A stretch of 15,687 nucleotides of DNA from Sulfurovum sp. (GCA_027029065.1 JALVGO010000036.1:1-15687), one strand, 5' to 3'. Positions 1-5,939 are shown, numbered from the stretch's first letter. Notes: generated from the sequence alone by a model not told the origin. Made by a program: numbers and translations.

Positions 1-102
1 CGCTATATGGCAGATTATGTCATTGATAACAGCAAAGACCAAACCCAACTTAGGGTAGAATACGAAAAAGCAAAAGAGGCGATCTTGAAGGAGTTTGCAT
101 GA
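1..102 (+). CDS. coaE: Dephospho-CoA kinase, C-terminal end (partial)
   Basis: The window opens inside this gene; only the last 33 codons are present, ending in TGA. The visible peptide has an A-D-Y-V-I-D-N-S motif followed by a charged amphipathic helix. This matches the usual C-terminus of dephospho-CoA kinase, which phosphorylates dephospho-CoA in the last cytosolic step of coenzyme A synthesis. The P-loop lies outside the window, so the call rests on the tail and on the neighbour: coaE directly before dapF is an order I associate with Campylobacterota. The stop overlaps the dapF start as ATGA, which suggests translational coupling. Another P-loop kinase cannot be excluded from 33 residues. 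Confidence 0.6.
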   Translation, partial: RYMADYVIDNSKDQTQLRVEYEKAKEAILKEFA

Positions 103-845
103 CTGTGACCAAATATTCTGCCAACGGCAATGACTTTATCATCTTCATTGCGCAGGAGAAGGCAGACAGAAGCGCCTTGGCAAAAAAGCTCTGCCACCGT
201 CAAAACGGTGTCGGTGCAGACGGGATGGTCGTGGTGCTGCCGCATCCGGAGTATGATTTTGAGTGGGAGTTTTACAATGCTGACGGCTCCTATGCGGCAA
301 TGTGCGGAAATGCCAGCCGTGCGGTGGCACACTTTGCGCACGAGAAGGGCATCTGCAAAGATGGCAAAGCGGAGTTCCTTACCGGTGCAGGGGTGATCCG
401 TGCTACCATTAACGGCGTTTATGTGGTTAGCGACATGGTTACACCGCGCATTATCCGTACCGATATCGAAGAGGATGGTGAGAACTGGTGGCTGATAGAC
501 TCCGGGGTACCACATCTGGTGGCAGTACGAGACGATATCGACACCTTTGACATCGTCCAGATGCGCAAACTCAGAGAGAAATACAATGCCAACGTCAACA
601 TCTGTAAAGTAACAGATGATGCCATGTACGTACGCACCTATGAGCGTGGTGTGGAAGATGAAACCCTCGCTTGCGGTACAGGGATGGTCGCATGTTTTAT
701 CCGCAATCACGAAGAGGGGCATGTGCCCGACCAGATACGGGTACACCCCAAAAGCGGGGATGAACTCTATGTCAGCTATGAAGACGGGGTATACCGCTTT
801 GGCGGCAAAGTAACCAAGACATTCATTGCGGAGACACTGATATGA
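99..845 (+). CDS. dapF: Diaminopimelate epimerase
   Basis: This is a cytosolic enzyme that converts LL-diaminopimelate to the meso form, used for lysine and for peptidoglycan cross-links. The 248-residue protein has both signature blocks of the PLP-independent epimerase. An N-terminal S-A-N-G-N-D-F lies at residues 7-13. The first catalytic cysteine is C69 in M-C-G-N-A-S-R, and the second is C192 in A-C-G-T-G. The length is slightly short for the family (usually about 250-280) but both halves of the two-fold fold are complete. The ATG overlaps the end of coaE by 4 nt, and the TGA overlaps the next start by 4 nt. The three genes therefore look like one transcription unit. Alternatives are unlikely given the paired cysteines. 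Confidence 0.97.
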   Translation: MTVTKYSANGNDFIIFIAQEKADRSALAKKLCHRQNGVGADGMVVVLPHPEYDFEWEFYNADGSYAAMCGNASRAVAHFAHEKGICKDGKAEFLTGAGVIRATINGVYVVSDMVTPRIIRTDIEEDGENWWLIDSGVPHLVAVRDDIDTFDIVQMRKLREKYNANVNICKVTDDAMYVRTYERGVEDETLACGTGMVACFIRNHEEGHVPDQIRVHPKSGDELYVSYEDGVYRFGGKVTKTFIAETLI

Positions 846-1495
846 GAAAACATGGTATGAAGCTACTGGCGGGTACGCTGCTTGCAGTGTCACTGCTGGG
901 TGCCGGAGAGTTTGACAATGCGATGGAAGCCTACAAAAAAGGCAGCTACATCGAAGCGCTCAACGGGTTTTACATCCTTGCCAAGAACGGTGATGCCAAA
1001 GCACAGTTCAATGTTGGGCTGATGTATGCCAAAGGGGAAGGGGCACAGCAAGACCTGACCAAAGCGATGAGTTGGTATGAAAAGGCAGCGGAGCAAAATG
1101 TCGCAGCGGCACAGTACAACCTTGCCCGCCTCTATCATGCAATGGGCACCAAAGATCCCCATGCACTTGAGCGTGCACGCTACTGGTACGAAAAAGCAGC
1201 ACAAAACGGCGTTAAAGAGGCGTACAACAATCTTGGTGCGCTCTACCTCAAAGGGGAAGGGGTCAAAAAGGACACAAACCGTGCCTTCTCCTATTTCCAG
1301 AAAGCTTCAGAGATGGGTGACGCAAATGCCAAGCTCAACCTTGGCATCCTGTACGCATGGGGTGAAGGCATCAACCCTGACAAACTGAAAGCCTACGACA
1401 ATCTCCGTGCCGCACTCCAAAGCGGACAGACAGAAGCACAGCGCTATTTGGATCGTTTGTGCAAAGAGAGCAGTTGGGTGTGTCAGAAGAAGTGA
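842..1495 (+). CDS. Secreted Sel1-repeat protein
   Basis: This 217-residue protein has an N-terminal signal segment (about residues 1-21, basic start then a leucine-rich core). About four Sel1-like repeats follow, at roughly 50-85, 86-122, 123-158 and 159-195. They show the typical A-x-x-x-L-G-x-x-Y-x-x-G-E-G-V pattern and closing W-Y-x-K-A-A. Sel1 repeats are alpha-alpha scaffolds for protein binding; no enzyme activity can be inferred. The last residues hold two cysteines (C207, C214), reminiscent of the disulfide-bonded repeats of Helicobacter cysteine-rich (Hcp) proteins, but only this one pair is present. The ATG at 842 overlaps the dapF stop; an in-frame ATG five codons later is an alternative start. 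It is probably periplasmic. Its partner is unknown. Confidence 0.88.
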   Translation: MRKHGMKLLAGTLLAVSLLGAGEFDNAMEAYKKGSYIEALNGFYILAKNGDAKAQFNVGLMYAKGEGAQQDLTKAMSWYEKAAEQNVAAAQYNLARLYHAMGTKDPHALERARYWYEKAAQNGVKEAYNNLGALYLKGEGVKKDTNRAFSYFQKASEMGDANAKLNLGILYAWGEGINPDKLKAYDNLRAALQSGQTEAQRYLDRLCKESSWVCQKK

Positions 1496-1529
1496 CATTG
1501 TTTAATAAACACAAACGGCTCTTATGTCG

Positions 1530-1673
1530 TCTCTCGCTCCCACGCTCCTGCTGCGTGGGAGTGTGTATGCTCTGTATTTTGTAGGAAGGGTAGTTTTTTG
1601 TATGCAAAGCTTTGGTATGTATTCCCGTGTGGGAGTGTGGGAATGAGTTAGCTTTGACCCATCGTCATGTCCG
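1530..1673 (+). repeat. Dispersed hairpin repeat, copy 1 (full length, REPIN-like)
   Basis: The core spans 1530-1650. The left arm forms a 9-bp stem (1537-1545 CTCCCACGC with 1553-1561 GCGTGGGAG) and a 7-nt loop. A spacer of about 60 nt follows, then an inverted right arm at 1621-1644 (ATTCCC/GGGAAT). The outer ends CTCGCTCCCA and TGGGAATGAG are imperfect inverted repeats. The tail TCATGTCCG (1665-1673) recurs behind copy 3. It begins 35 nt after the Sel1 stop codon and may terminate transcription as well as being mobile. The rest of the gene-free stretch 1496-1726 holds nothing else I recognise beyond AT-rich leader sequence for the next gene. Confidence 0.8.
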
Positions 1674-1726
1674 GCTAAATGCAAAAAAGCGTTAAAAAAT
1701 AAAAGATTACAAACAGGCTTATAATA

Positions 1727-2170
1727 ATGTTGAAATTTACTATAGCACTACTATTGTTAATCTCATGCTCTTCATCTGCCGGTTATCCAATCGATTTGGC
1801 TTTTGGGTTAAAAAGCAATATGTCTATAAAAGAAGTTCAACATCTCATTAAGCAGAGGCATGGTGACTATGATATAGTTAAAGATGCTTTTATCATGGAT
1901 AAGAGACCAAAATATAGATACAGCAAGATAAAAACCACAATTTTTAAATACAAAGGCTCTAACGGAACTACTATCCTGGAATTTTTCAATAACCAACTCA
2001 TGTCTGTTATATTTTACCCAAAAAACAGCAAAACAATTTACGCTTCCGACCATTTAGGGTCTGACCCTGCAATGATAATTGATCATGATATGGAAAACAA
2101 ATTTTACTTTAAATGGTCGGATAAAAAACTAGAGAAACAATTCGAGAACTGGTTAAAAAAATACTCTTAA
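1727..2170 (+). CDS. Small putative lipoprotein, function unknown
   Basis: I do not recognise this 147-residue protein. The N-terminus has one lysine, a hydrophobic run and L-I-S-C at residues 11-14, a good lipobox, so the mature protein would start at C14 and be lipid-anchored. The remainder is a small, lysine- and tyrosine-rich soluble domain with alternating beta-like segments (for example T-T-I-L-E-F-F near residues 81-87) and no cysteines. The ATG at 1727 has only a weak AGG 9 nt upstream. The gene is much more AT-rich than dapF, it is enclosed by repeat copies 1 and 2, and its TAA sits immediately before copy 2. That suggests acquired cargo. It could be an orphan immunity-type lipoprotein, but nothing in the sequence proves this. 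Confidence 0.65.
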   Translation: MLKFTIALLLLISCSSSAGYPIDLAFGLKSNMSIKEVQHLIKQRHGDYDIVKDAFIMDKRPKYRYSKIKTTIFKYKGSNGTTILEFFNNQLMSVIFYPKNSKTIYASDHLGSDPAMIIDHDMENKFYFKWSDKKLEKQFENWLKKYS

Positions 2171-2172
2171 TC

Positions 2173-2271
2173 TCTCTCGCTCCCACACTCCTGTGTGGGA
2201 GTGTGTATGCTGTGTATTTTGTAGGGAGGGTGGTTTTCTGTATGCAAAGTTTTGGTATGCATTCCCACGCT
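2173..2271 (+). repeat. Dispersed hairpin repeat, copy 2 (right end lost into RHS gene)
   Basis: It is closely similar to copy 1 over about 95 nt, including the spacer. The left stem is CTCCCACAC (2180-2188) with GTGTGGGAG (2193-2201), 9 bp around a 4-nt loop; relative to copy 1 a G-C pair has become A-T on both sides. The right arm starts (ATTCCCACGCT, 2261-2271) but is cut off. The next base already belongs to RHS coding sequence, so the closing half of the right hairpin is missing. Confidence 0.8.
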
Positions 2272-3193
2272 GACAAGCACCTACACCTTCAACGCAAGAA
2301 ACCAACTTGTAAGCTATACCAAACAAGACGAAAACAACCAAACGATCAAAACACTCGAATTCGCTTATGATGCCTTTGGCAGAAGAGTCAGCAAAACAGA
2401 AGATGGCATAACACAAAAGTATCTCTATGACGGCGACGATATCATCGCTATCTTGGATAGTAACAATCAAGTCATCGCCACCATCACCCACGATGAGAGT
2501 ATAGACACTCCGCTAAGCATTACAAACGCCAATGGTACATTCTACTACCACCGAGACCATCAAGGCTCAATCGTGGCTTTAACCGATGAAAATGGCAATA
2601 TAGTCGAAAGCTTTGCTTACGATAACCATTACGGTGCTATAATAGACCATACCAAAACCGTAGAGACGAACAATCCTTACGGTTATACCGGTAGAGAAGT
2701 TGATGCCGACGATCTTTACTATTATAGAGCCCGCTATTACGACCCTACGATTCAAAGATTTTTGTCTGAGGATCCGATAGGGTTTGCGAGCGGGGATTTT
2801 AACTGGTATAGGTATGTTTGGGATAGTCCGGTAAATTTAAAAGACCCTAATGGTCAGTTTGCAATTTTTATTCCAATTTTAGAAGTAATTATTGATGTTG
2901 CAATTGCAAGTGCAGCACGTGCGACTGCAACTGCAGCGGCTCGTGCAGCAGCAGCAAGAGCTCTCGCTAAAGGTTTATCAAAAGCAGCAGCGCGCGAGGC
3001 TGCTAAAGCTGCTGCAGAAGCCGCTACAAACAATCCTGAAACTTGTGAAGAAGAGTGGAATAGAGCATATGAAATATGTGAACAAGAAATGGGTGGTTGT
3101 AATACAGGTTTAACAGGAGGATATACTAATCCTTATGATTGTGCAAAAGGTTTGGTTTCTCAAAAATGTGGAGGAAATAAGGTTGAGCACTAA
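2252..3193 (+). CDS. 5'-truncated RHS repeat-core protein with cysteine-rich C-terminal tail
   Basis: RHS proteins are very large secreted shells that carry a variable C-terminal toxin. Here only the last part remains (313 codons from a TTG at 2252). Residues about 9-140 carry YD-type repeats, for example F-A-Y-D-A-F-G-R-R-V. Residues 141-201 are the RHS-associated core, with G-Y-T-G-R-E, Y-Y-R-A-R-Y-Y-D-P, F-L-S-E-D-P-I-G-F and the closing K-D-P-N-G that marks the toxin boundary. The tail has a hydrophobic then alanine-rich stretch (202-259) and a small domain with cysteines 265, 276, 283, 297 and 306 ending C-G-G-N. The first seven codons are repeat copy 2 and no ribosome site precedes the TTG, so expression is doubtful. 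It may be a displaced C-terminal module or a remnant. The overlapping gene 3183-3716 is the likely partner. Confidence 0.85.
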   Translation: MVCIPTLTSTYTFNARNQLVSYTKQDENNQTIKTLEFAYDAFGRRVSKTEDGITQKYLYDGDDIIAILDSNNQVIATITHDESIDTPLSITNANGTFYYHRDHQGSIVALTDENGNIVESFAYDNHYGAIIDHTKTVETNNPYGYTGREVDADDLYYYRARYYDPTIQRFLSEDPIGFASGDFNWYRYVWDSPVNLKDPNGQFAIFIPILEVIIDVAIASAARATATAAARAAAARALAKGLSKAAAREAAKAAAEAATNNPETCEEEWNRAYEICEQEMGGCNTGLTGGYTNPYDCAKGLVSQKCGGNKVEH

Positions 3194-3716
3194 TTTATAC
3201 GGAGAAAGAGATACGCCAGTTGAAATATATAATTTTCACAAAAGATTCAACGTTGCAAAAGAATTTAGTGTATTGTTAGACGAAATTAATGAGCTGTGTT
3301 GCAAATACAATAGAGCTGAATGCTATGCCTTAAAAGGCGATCTATACAAAAAAATGTTACAAACTGAAGATGCTTATCTTAATTACAGTAAAGCTATATC
3401 TTGTAATCCAAATAATGCAGCATATTATTCTATTTTAGGTCGCGAATATCTTCGTGGCGGTAAATTTTATGAATCAATAGAGATACTTTCATATTTAATA
3501 GAACATAAAAGTTTACGTAATTATGAATATTATGTATCGTATAGAGAATTTAGACTTATTGCTGCTTGTTGTGTTGGAAATTGGAAGATTGCAAAAGAAG
3601 ATATACATTATCTTCCCACTGATTTTGTCATATATACTAAACCAATTAATGGCATAATCACCAAAGAAATACTTCTTGGCTCAATTAAAAACAAAAAGAC
3701 ATTGGAGATAGAATAA
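3183..3716 (+). CDS. TPR-like protein, candidate immunity partner of the RHS tail
   Basis: This 177-residue protein shows TPR-like helices around residues 47-105, with A-Y-L-N-Y-S-K-A-I-S-C-N-P-N-N typical of a TPR hinge. An all-helical region and a distinctive C-terminal block (N-W-K-I-A-K-E-D-I-H-Y-L-P) follow. I chose the TTG at 3183 because GGAGG lies 8 nt upstream, inside the RHS coding end; reading farther upstream would only use codons in the RHS shadow frame. The start overlaps the RHS stop by 11 nt. A small gene tightly coupled behind an RHS C-terminus is the standard place for the cognate immunity protein, so that role is inferred from position. It is AT-rich like its neighbours. 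No signal peptide is seen, so it should be cytosolic. Confidence 0.75.
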   Translation: MSTNLYGERDTPVEIYNFHKRFNVAKEFSVLLDEINELCCKYNRAECYALKGDLYKKMLQTEDAYLNYSKAISCNPNNAAYYSILGREYLRGGKFYESIEILSYLIEHKSLRNYEYYVSYREFRLIAACCVGNWKIAKEDIHYLPTDFVIYTKPINGIITKEILLGSIKNKKTLEIE

Positions 3717-3720
3717 AGCT

Positions 3721-3788
3721 TCTCTCTTGCTCCCATGTTTCTGCATGGGAGTGTGGGAGCGAGTTAACAATGCGGACTCTCATGTCCG
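3721..3788 (+). repeat. Dispersed hairpin repeat, copy 3 (spacer-deleted form)
   Basis: The left stem is CTCCCATG (3730-3737) with CATGGGAG (3744-3751), 8 bp around a 6-nt loop. The right end (TGTGGGAGCGAGTTA, ending 3766) follows at once, without the 60-nt spacer of copies 1 and 2. GCTCCCA (3729-3735) can also pair with TGGGAGC (3754-3760). TCATGTCCG at 3780-3788 repeats the tail of copy 1 at nearly the same distance. It begins 4 nt after the TPR gene stop. Confidence 0.75.
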
Positions 3789-3806
3789 TATGAATAGGGT
3801 TTGAAA

Positions 3807-4436
3807 ATGGATGTATTGATTCGTACTGTTTTTATTGCTAGTTTTTTTGGTGTTTTTTATCTGTTTACAATAGATGACTTTTCTTTCGAAACTTTTTTTG
3901 ATATGGTTCCGGCTATCTCTATAGTATTGGCAAGTGTTTATTTTGTTTGGAGTATTGGAAGAGTTGCATTAAAGAAAAAAGAGTTAAATTATTATCTTGT
4001 GTCAAATATAGCTTTGGTTTTAATAGCAACTATTATTTTTAGTAGGTTTGATTATTACCGTATCGTATATAATATGAGTACATCCATACTATTGTCAGTC
4101 GCATATGCTTCAATTTATATAGGACTTTTCAAAGTATTTCATGACTCAGTTCTAAGGAAAGTTGCTATATTGTTTATCTTTGGAGTATTTGTCATTAGCA
4201 CTTATTTTTACACAGAAACATATATAAGAGATAATTTTATAAGCAATGAAAAAATTAAAGATATTTATATAGAAGCCGGTGCTATTATGGAAAGAGAAAG
4301 AAGTTTAAATCTTTTGAAAGAAATTAAAGATTGCGATAAAGTTATAACTCTTTTTAAAAAACGAGTTGAGCTTGACAAAAAACTGAAAAATGACAAATTT
4401 ATGAAAGAGATTTTAGAAAGAGATTATAAGCAGTAG
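3807..4436 (+). CDS. Multi-pass membrane protein, function unknown
   Basis: I do not recognise this protein of about 209 residues. It has about five hydrophobic segments in its first 140 residues, with few charges between them. A lysine- and glutamate-rich helical tail of roughly 65 residues follows, probably cytosolic and possibly coiled coil. I prefer the ATG at 3807, with AGGG 7 nt upstream, over a TTG at 3801 that would sit on top of that ribosome site. The gene is strongly AT-rich and lies alone between repeat copies 3 and 4, matching the one-gene-per-repeat pattern of this region. It could be a membrane immunity or stress protein, but there is no motif to support a role. Confidence 0.65.
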   Translation: MDVLIRTVFIASFFGVFYLFTIDDFSFETFFDMVPAISIVLASVYFVWSIGRVALKKKELNYYLVSNIALVLIATIIFSRFDYYRIVYNMSTSILLSVAYASIYIGLFKVFHDSVLRKVAILFIFGVFVISTYFYTETYIRDNFISNEKIKDIYIEAGAIMERERSLNLLKEIKDCDKVITLFKKRVELDKKLKNDKFMKEILERDYKQ

Positions 4437-4466
4437 TACTTACTTGTTCAAAAAGGGAAAAGATTT

Positions 4467-4500
4467 TCTCTCGCTCCCATACAAGCGCGGGAACAAGTTA
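4467..4500 (+). repeat. Dispersed hairpin repeat, copy 4 (short, degenerate)
   Basis: TCTCTCGCTCCCAT (4467-4480) matches the left end of the other copies, and GCGGGAACAAGTTA (4487-4500) matches the right end in degenerate form. Most of the interior is gone and only TCCC/GGGA can pair. Its final GTTA supplies, on the other strand, the TAA stop of the GNAT toxin gene, so the toxin reading frame ends inside the repeat. Confidence 0.6.
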
Positions 4501-4989
4501 AAAACTCTTTCTCACGCTATCAACCGTGATAAAGAGTCTATGCTTTGCATCAAAAAAAGGCACAAAACCAAACTTTTTGTAAAAATCTGCTGCCCCGTCC
4601 TTGGCGTCTACGACAATAAGAGGAAAAGCCACACTTTCACTGGCACGCAGCAACTTTTTCAATGCATCCACAAGCAGCCACTCTCCAAAGCCTTTCCCTT
4701 TATATCGCTTATCTACCCCAAGACGTGCTATAAGGCCGGCAGAATGCACATTGTGGTGCTTTTTCCGAAGATCTGTGGGGAGTGCTGTTAGGTCTATGCT
4801 TATCATGGTCAGCGTATAGTAACCTATGATCACACTCGGGTTGTTTTCGTCTTCCAAAACAAATGTACGGGTATTGTCCCTGCTTGCGTGTTGACTTGCC
4901 ATCATTTGCAAGTAGCTGTTAAGTGCCTTCACCCCGCAATCAAAAGATTTTCTATCATGCCTCTTTCTGTCAAGGGCGACGCTTCTCAT
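4498..4989 (-). CDS. GNAT acetyltransferase toxin of a TacAT-type module
   Basis: This 163-residue protein is a GNAT-fold acetyltransferase. F-D-C-G-x-x-x-L-N-S-Y-L near residues 16-27 is the hallmark N-terminus of the TacT/AtaT-type toxin family. The acetyl-CoA loop is R-L-G-V-D-K-R-Y-K-G-K-G-F-G at 89-102, and a tyrosine in D-F-Y-K-K-F-G-F (Y137) sits where the family has its catalytic tyrosine. Known members acetylate the amino group of charged tRNAs and stop translation; substrate choice cannot be read here. Length is typical. The ATG overlaps the antitoxin stop by 4 nt, so the toxin is translationally coupled to its antitoxin. The C-terminus ends in repeat copy 4, which may have trimmed or replaced the original end. 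Confidence 0.9.
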   Translation of the reverse strand: MRSVALDRKRHDRKSFDCGVKALNSYLQMMASQHASRDNTRTFVLEDENNPSVIIGYYTLTMISIDLTALPTDLRKKHHNVHSAGLIARLGVDKRYKGKGFGEWLLVDALKKLLRASESVAFPLIVVDAKDGAADFYKKFGFVPFFDAKHRLFITVDSVRKSF

Positions 4990-5255
4990 TGTGTTTTGGT
5001 CTCATAGTTTTTGATAGCCTGTTTTAATCTTGGGTTGACCTGCGGTGCATCCAACGCATCTACAAAAAGCATGGCATCTCTGGCACTGAGCTTCAGCGCG
5101 TGCTCTTTTTGCATAATCTTTTTCGCTTTTTCTATCGCAGCGTTCAATACAAAGGCGTTGATACTCGATATGCCTGAAACAGCAGCTGCTTTTGACAGAA
5201 GCTTCTGGGTATCTACATCCACACGAGCCGTAATACGAGGAGTCTTTGTGCTCAT
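4986..5255 (-). CDS. DUF1778 ribbon-helix-helix antitoxin (TacA-like)
   Basis: This 89-residue protein has the DUF1778 pattern. A short strand (R-I-T-A-R-V-D, residues 7-13) begins the ribbon-helix-helix DNA-binding domain, followed by a helix rich in alanine and S-I-N-A-F-V-L-N-A-A. The C-terminal helix contains the family's S-x-R-D-A-x-x-F-V-D-A-L-D block that wraps the toxin. I start at 5255 because the ATG has AAGGA at a suitable distance upstream; an earlier ATG at 5297 would put the operator and promoter inside the gene. By family knowledge it neutralises the acetyltransferase and, with it, represses its own promoter. It is the first gene of a two-gene leftward operon. Confidence 0.9.
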   Translation of the reverse strand: MSTKTPRITARVDVDTQKLLSKAAAVSGISSINAFVLNAAIEKAKKIMQKEHALKLSARDAMLFVDALDAPQVNPRLKQAIKNYETKTQ

Positions 5256-5272
5256 CACAAATCCTTTCATAT

Positions 5273-5287
5273 GTGCCATTTTGGCAC
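5273..5287. promoter_or_regulatory. Palindromic operator candidate of the toxin-antitoxin operon
   Basis: GTGCC-ATTTT-GGCAC is a perfect 5-bp inverted repeat located between the antitoxin start and its -10 box, about where transcription should begin. Ribbon-helix-helix antitoxins bind such short palindromes, so it is the likely autoregulatory site. Confidence 0.65.
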
Positions 5288-5295
5288 TTTTTTGC

Positions 5296-5325
5296 ATTAT
5301 AGCAGAGAGTCGTTTGAAATGTCAA
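5296..5325 (-). promoter_or_regulatory. Promoter of the toxin-antitoxin operon
   Basis: Read leftward, TTGACA (5325-5320) and TATAAT (5301-5296) are both exact sigma-70 consensus boxes with an 18-nt spacer. Campylobacterota promoters usually have weak -35 boxes, so this is an unusually strong site, consistent with tight repression by the antitoxin. Confidence 0.75.
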
Positions 5326-5392
5326 TAGTGTCAAAAAACCTTTTTTGCTTTGATAAGCCTGTCTTTATGTCGTTTATTAAGCTTCTTTCGTA

Positions 5393-5398
5393 TATAAT
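5393..5398 (+). promoter_or_regulatory. -10 box of the tRNA-Val gene
   Basis: TATAAT lies 19 nt before the mature tRNA 5' end. No good -35 box is seen, only T-rich sequence, as is common in Campylobacterota. Confidence 0.55.
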
Positions 5399-5417
5399 TC
5401 CCACCTACAAAATTTGT

Positions 5418-5493
5418 GGTCGCGTAGCTCAGTTGGTAGAGCACTACCTTGACATGGTAGTGGTCGTTGGTTCAAGTCCAATCGTGGCCACCA
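5418..5493 (+). tRNA. tRNA-Val (anticodon GAC)
   Basis: The 76 nt fold as a full cloverleaf. The acceptor stem is GGTCGCG with CGTGGCC, allowing two G-T pairs. The D arm holds GCTCAGTTGGTAGAGC. The anticodon stem is CTACC/GGTAG around loop TTGACAT, giving anticodon GAC, which reads valine codon GTC and probably GTT. The T arm has TTCAAGT. CCA is encoded at 5491-5493. The gene stands alone between the toxin-antitoxin operon and a leftward membrane protein gene. Confidence 0.96.
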
Positions 5494-5564
5494 TTTTTAC
5501 AAAAATTATTTCTTTATCTTATCTGCAATTTCAAAACTCTACATCTAATTGTTTTGGTATTACA

Positions 5565-5939
5565 CTATTTCCTGAAAAAGCTTTTATACAGCTGTGTAAT
5601 AACGAGTGTACCTATATACATTGCAGGAGAATAGATAAGAACAACTGCATAAACCATGCCAGATTCATGTATGCCTTTTCCCTGTAGCATGATGGGTGTT
5701 AGAACTATGTTGGAATACAACAGAGGAAAAAGACCGATATTGATAGCGATAGTATTGGTAATATCCGGTTTGTCTATTTTGTAGTTTCTGTATCTTTTGA
5801 TTGCCAGATAGAGAAATAATATTGAGAATATAGCATATAAAAGTGTATCAACATATATTTGGTTTTTCTTGCTCACATACGCAAAAATAAACATTGCCCA
5901 TGCTGCTAATACAAAAGGAAAAGCATATAAAAGTTTCAT
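5565..5939 (-). CDS. Small four-helix membrane protein, function unknown
   Basis: I do not recognise this 124-residue protein. It has about four hydrophobic segments (roughly residues 3-21, 30-48, 65-84 and 95-117) with short basic loops, so it should be an inner-membrane protein. The ATG at 5939 has GGAAGGA a few bases upstream. It is AT-rich, single, and lies between tRNA-Val and the YeiH gene. The gap 5940-6063 to its right holds no gene I can support. Confidence 0.65.
   Translation of the reverse strand: MKLLYAFPFVLAAWAMFIFAYVSKKNQIYVDTLLYAIFSILFLYLAIKRYRNYKIDKPDITNTIAINIGLFPLLYSNIVLTPIMLQGKGIHESGMVYAVVLIYSPAMYIGTLVITQLYKSFFRK

Noticed and set aside
15..893. A 292-codon open frame antisense to dapF
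   Set aside because: It mirrors a well-supported gene with both catalytic cysteines, has no ribosome site and shows no recognisable domain. It is a codon-bias shadow.
1530..4500. Repeats as integron attC sites with gene cassettes
   Set aside because: Orientation and placement after each gene looked suggestive, but the right-end motifs GTTAGCT, GTTAACA and GTTAAAA do not fit the GTTRRRY core, no matching RYYYAAC is seen at the left end, and no integrase is in the window.
1530..4500. CRISPR array
   Set aside because: The repeats are few, unequal in length and separated by whole genes, not by short spacers.
4444..4791. A 115-codon rightward open frame over the toxin gene
   Set aside because: It is antisense to the GNAT gene, which has clear family motifs, and it begins next to repeat copy 4 without a ribosome site.
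5418..5493. tRNA-Val as the attachment site of the accessory region
   Set aside because: The accessory genes lie on the 5' side of the tRNA, no integrase is present, and I found no second copy of the tRNA 3' end in the window.
5271..5687. A 138-codon open frame running across tRNA-Val
   Set aside because: It crosses a structural RNA gene and the start of the antitoxin control region, so coding is not credible.
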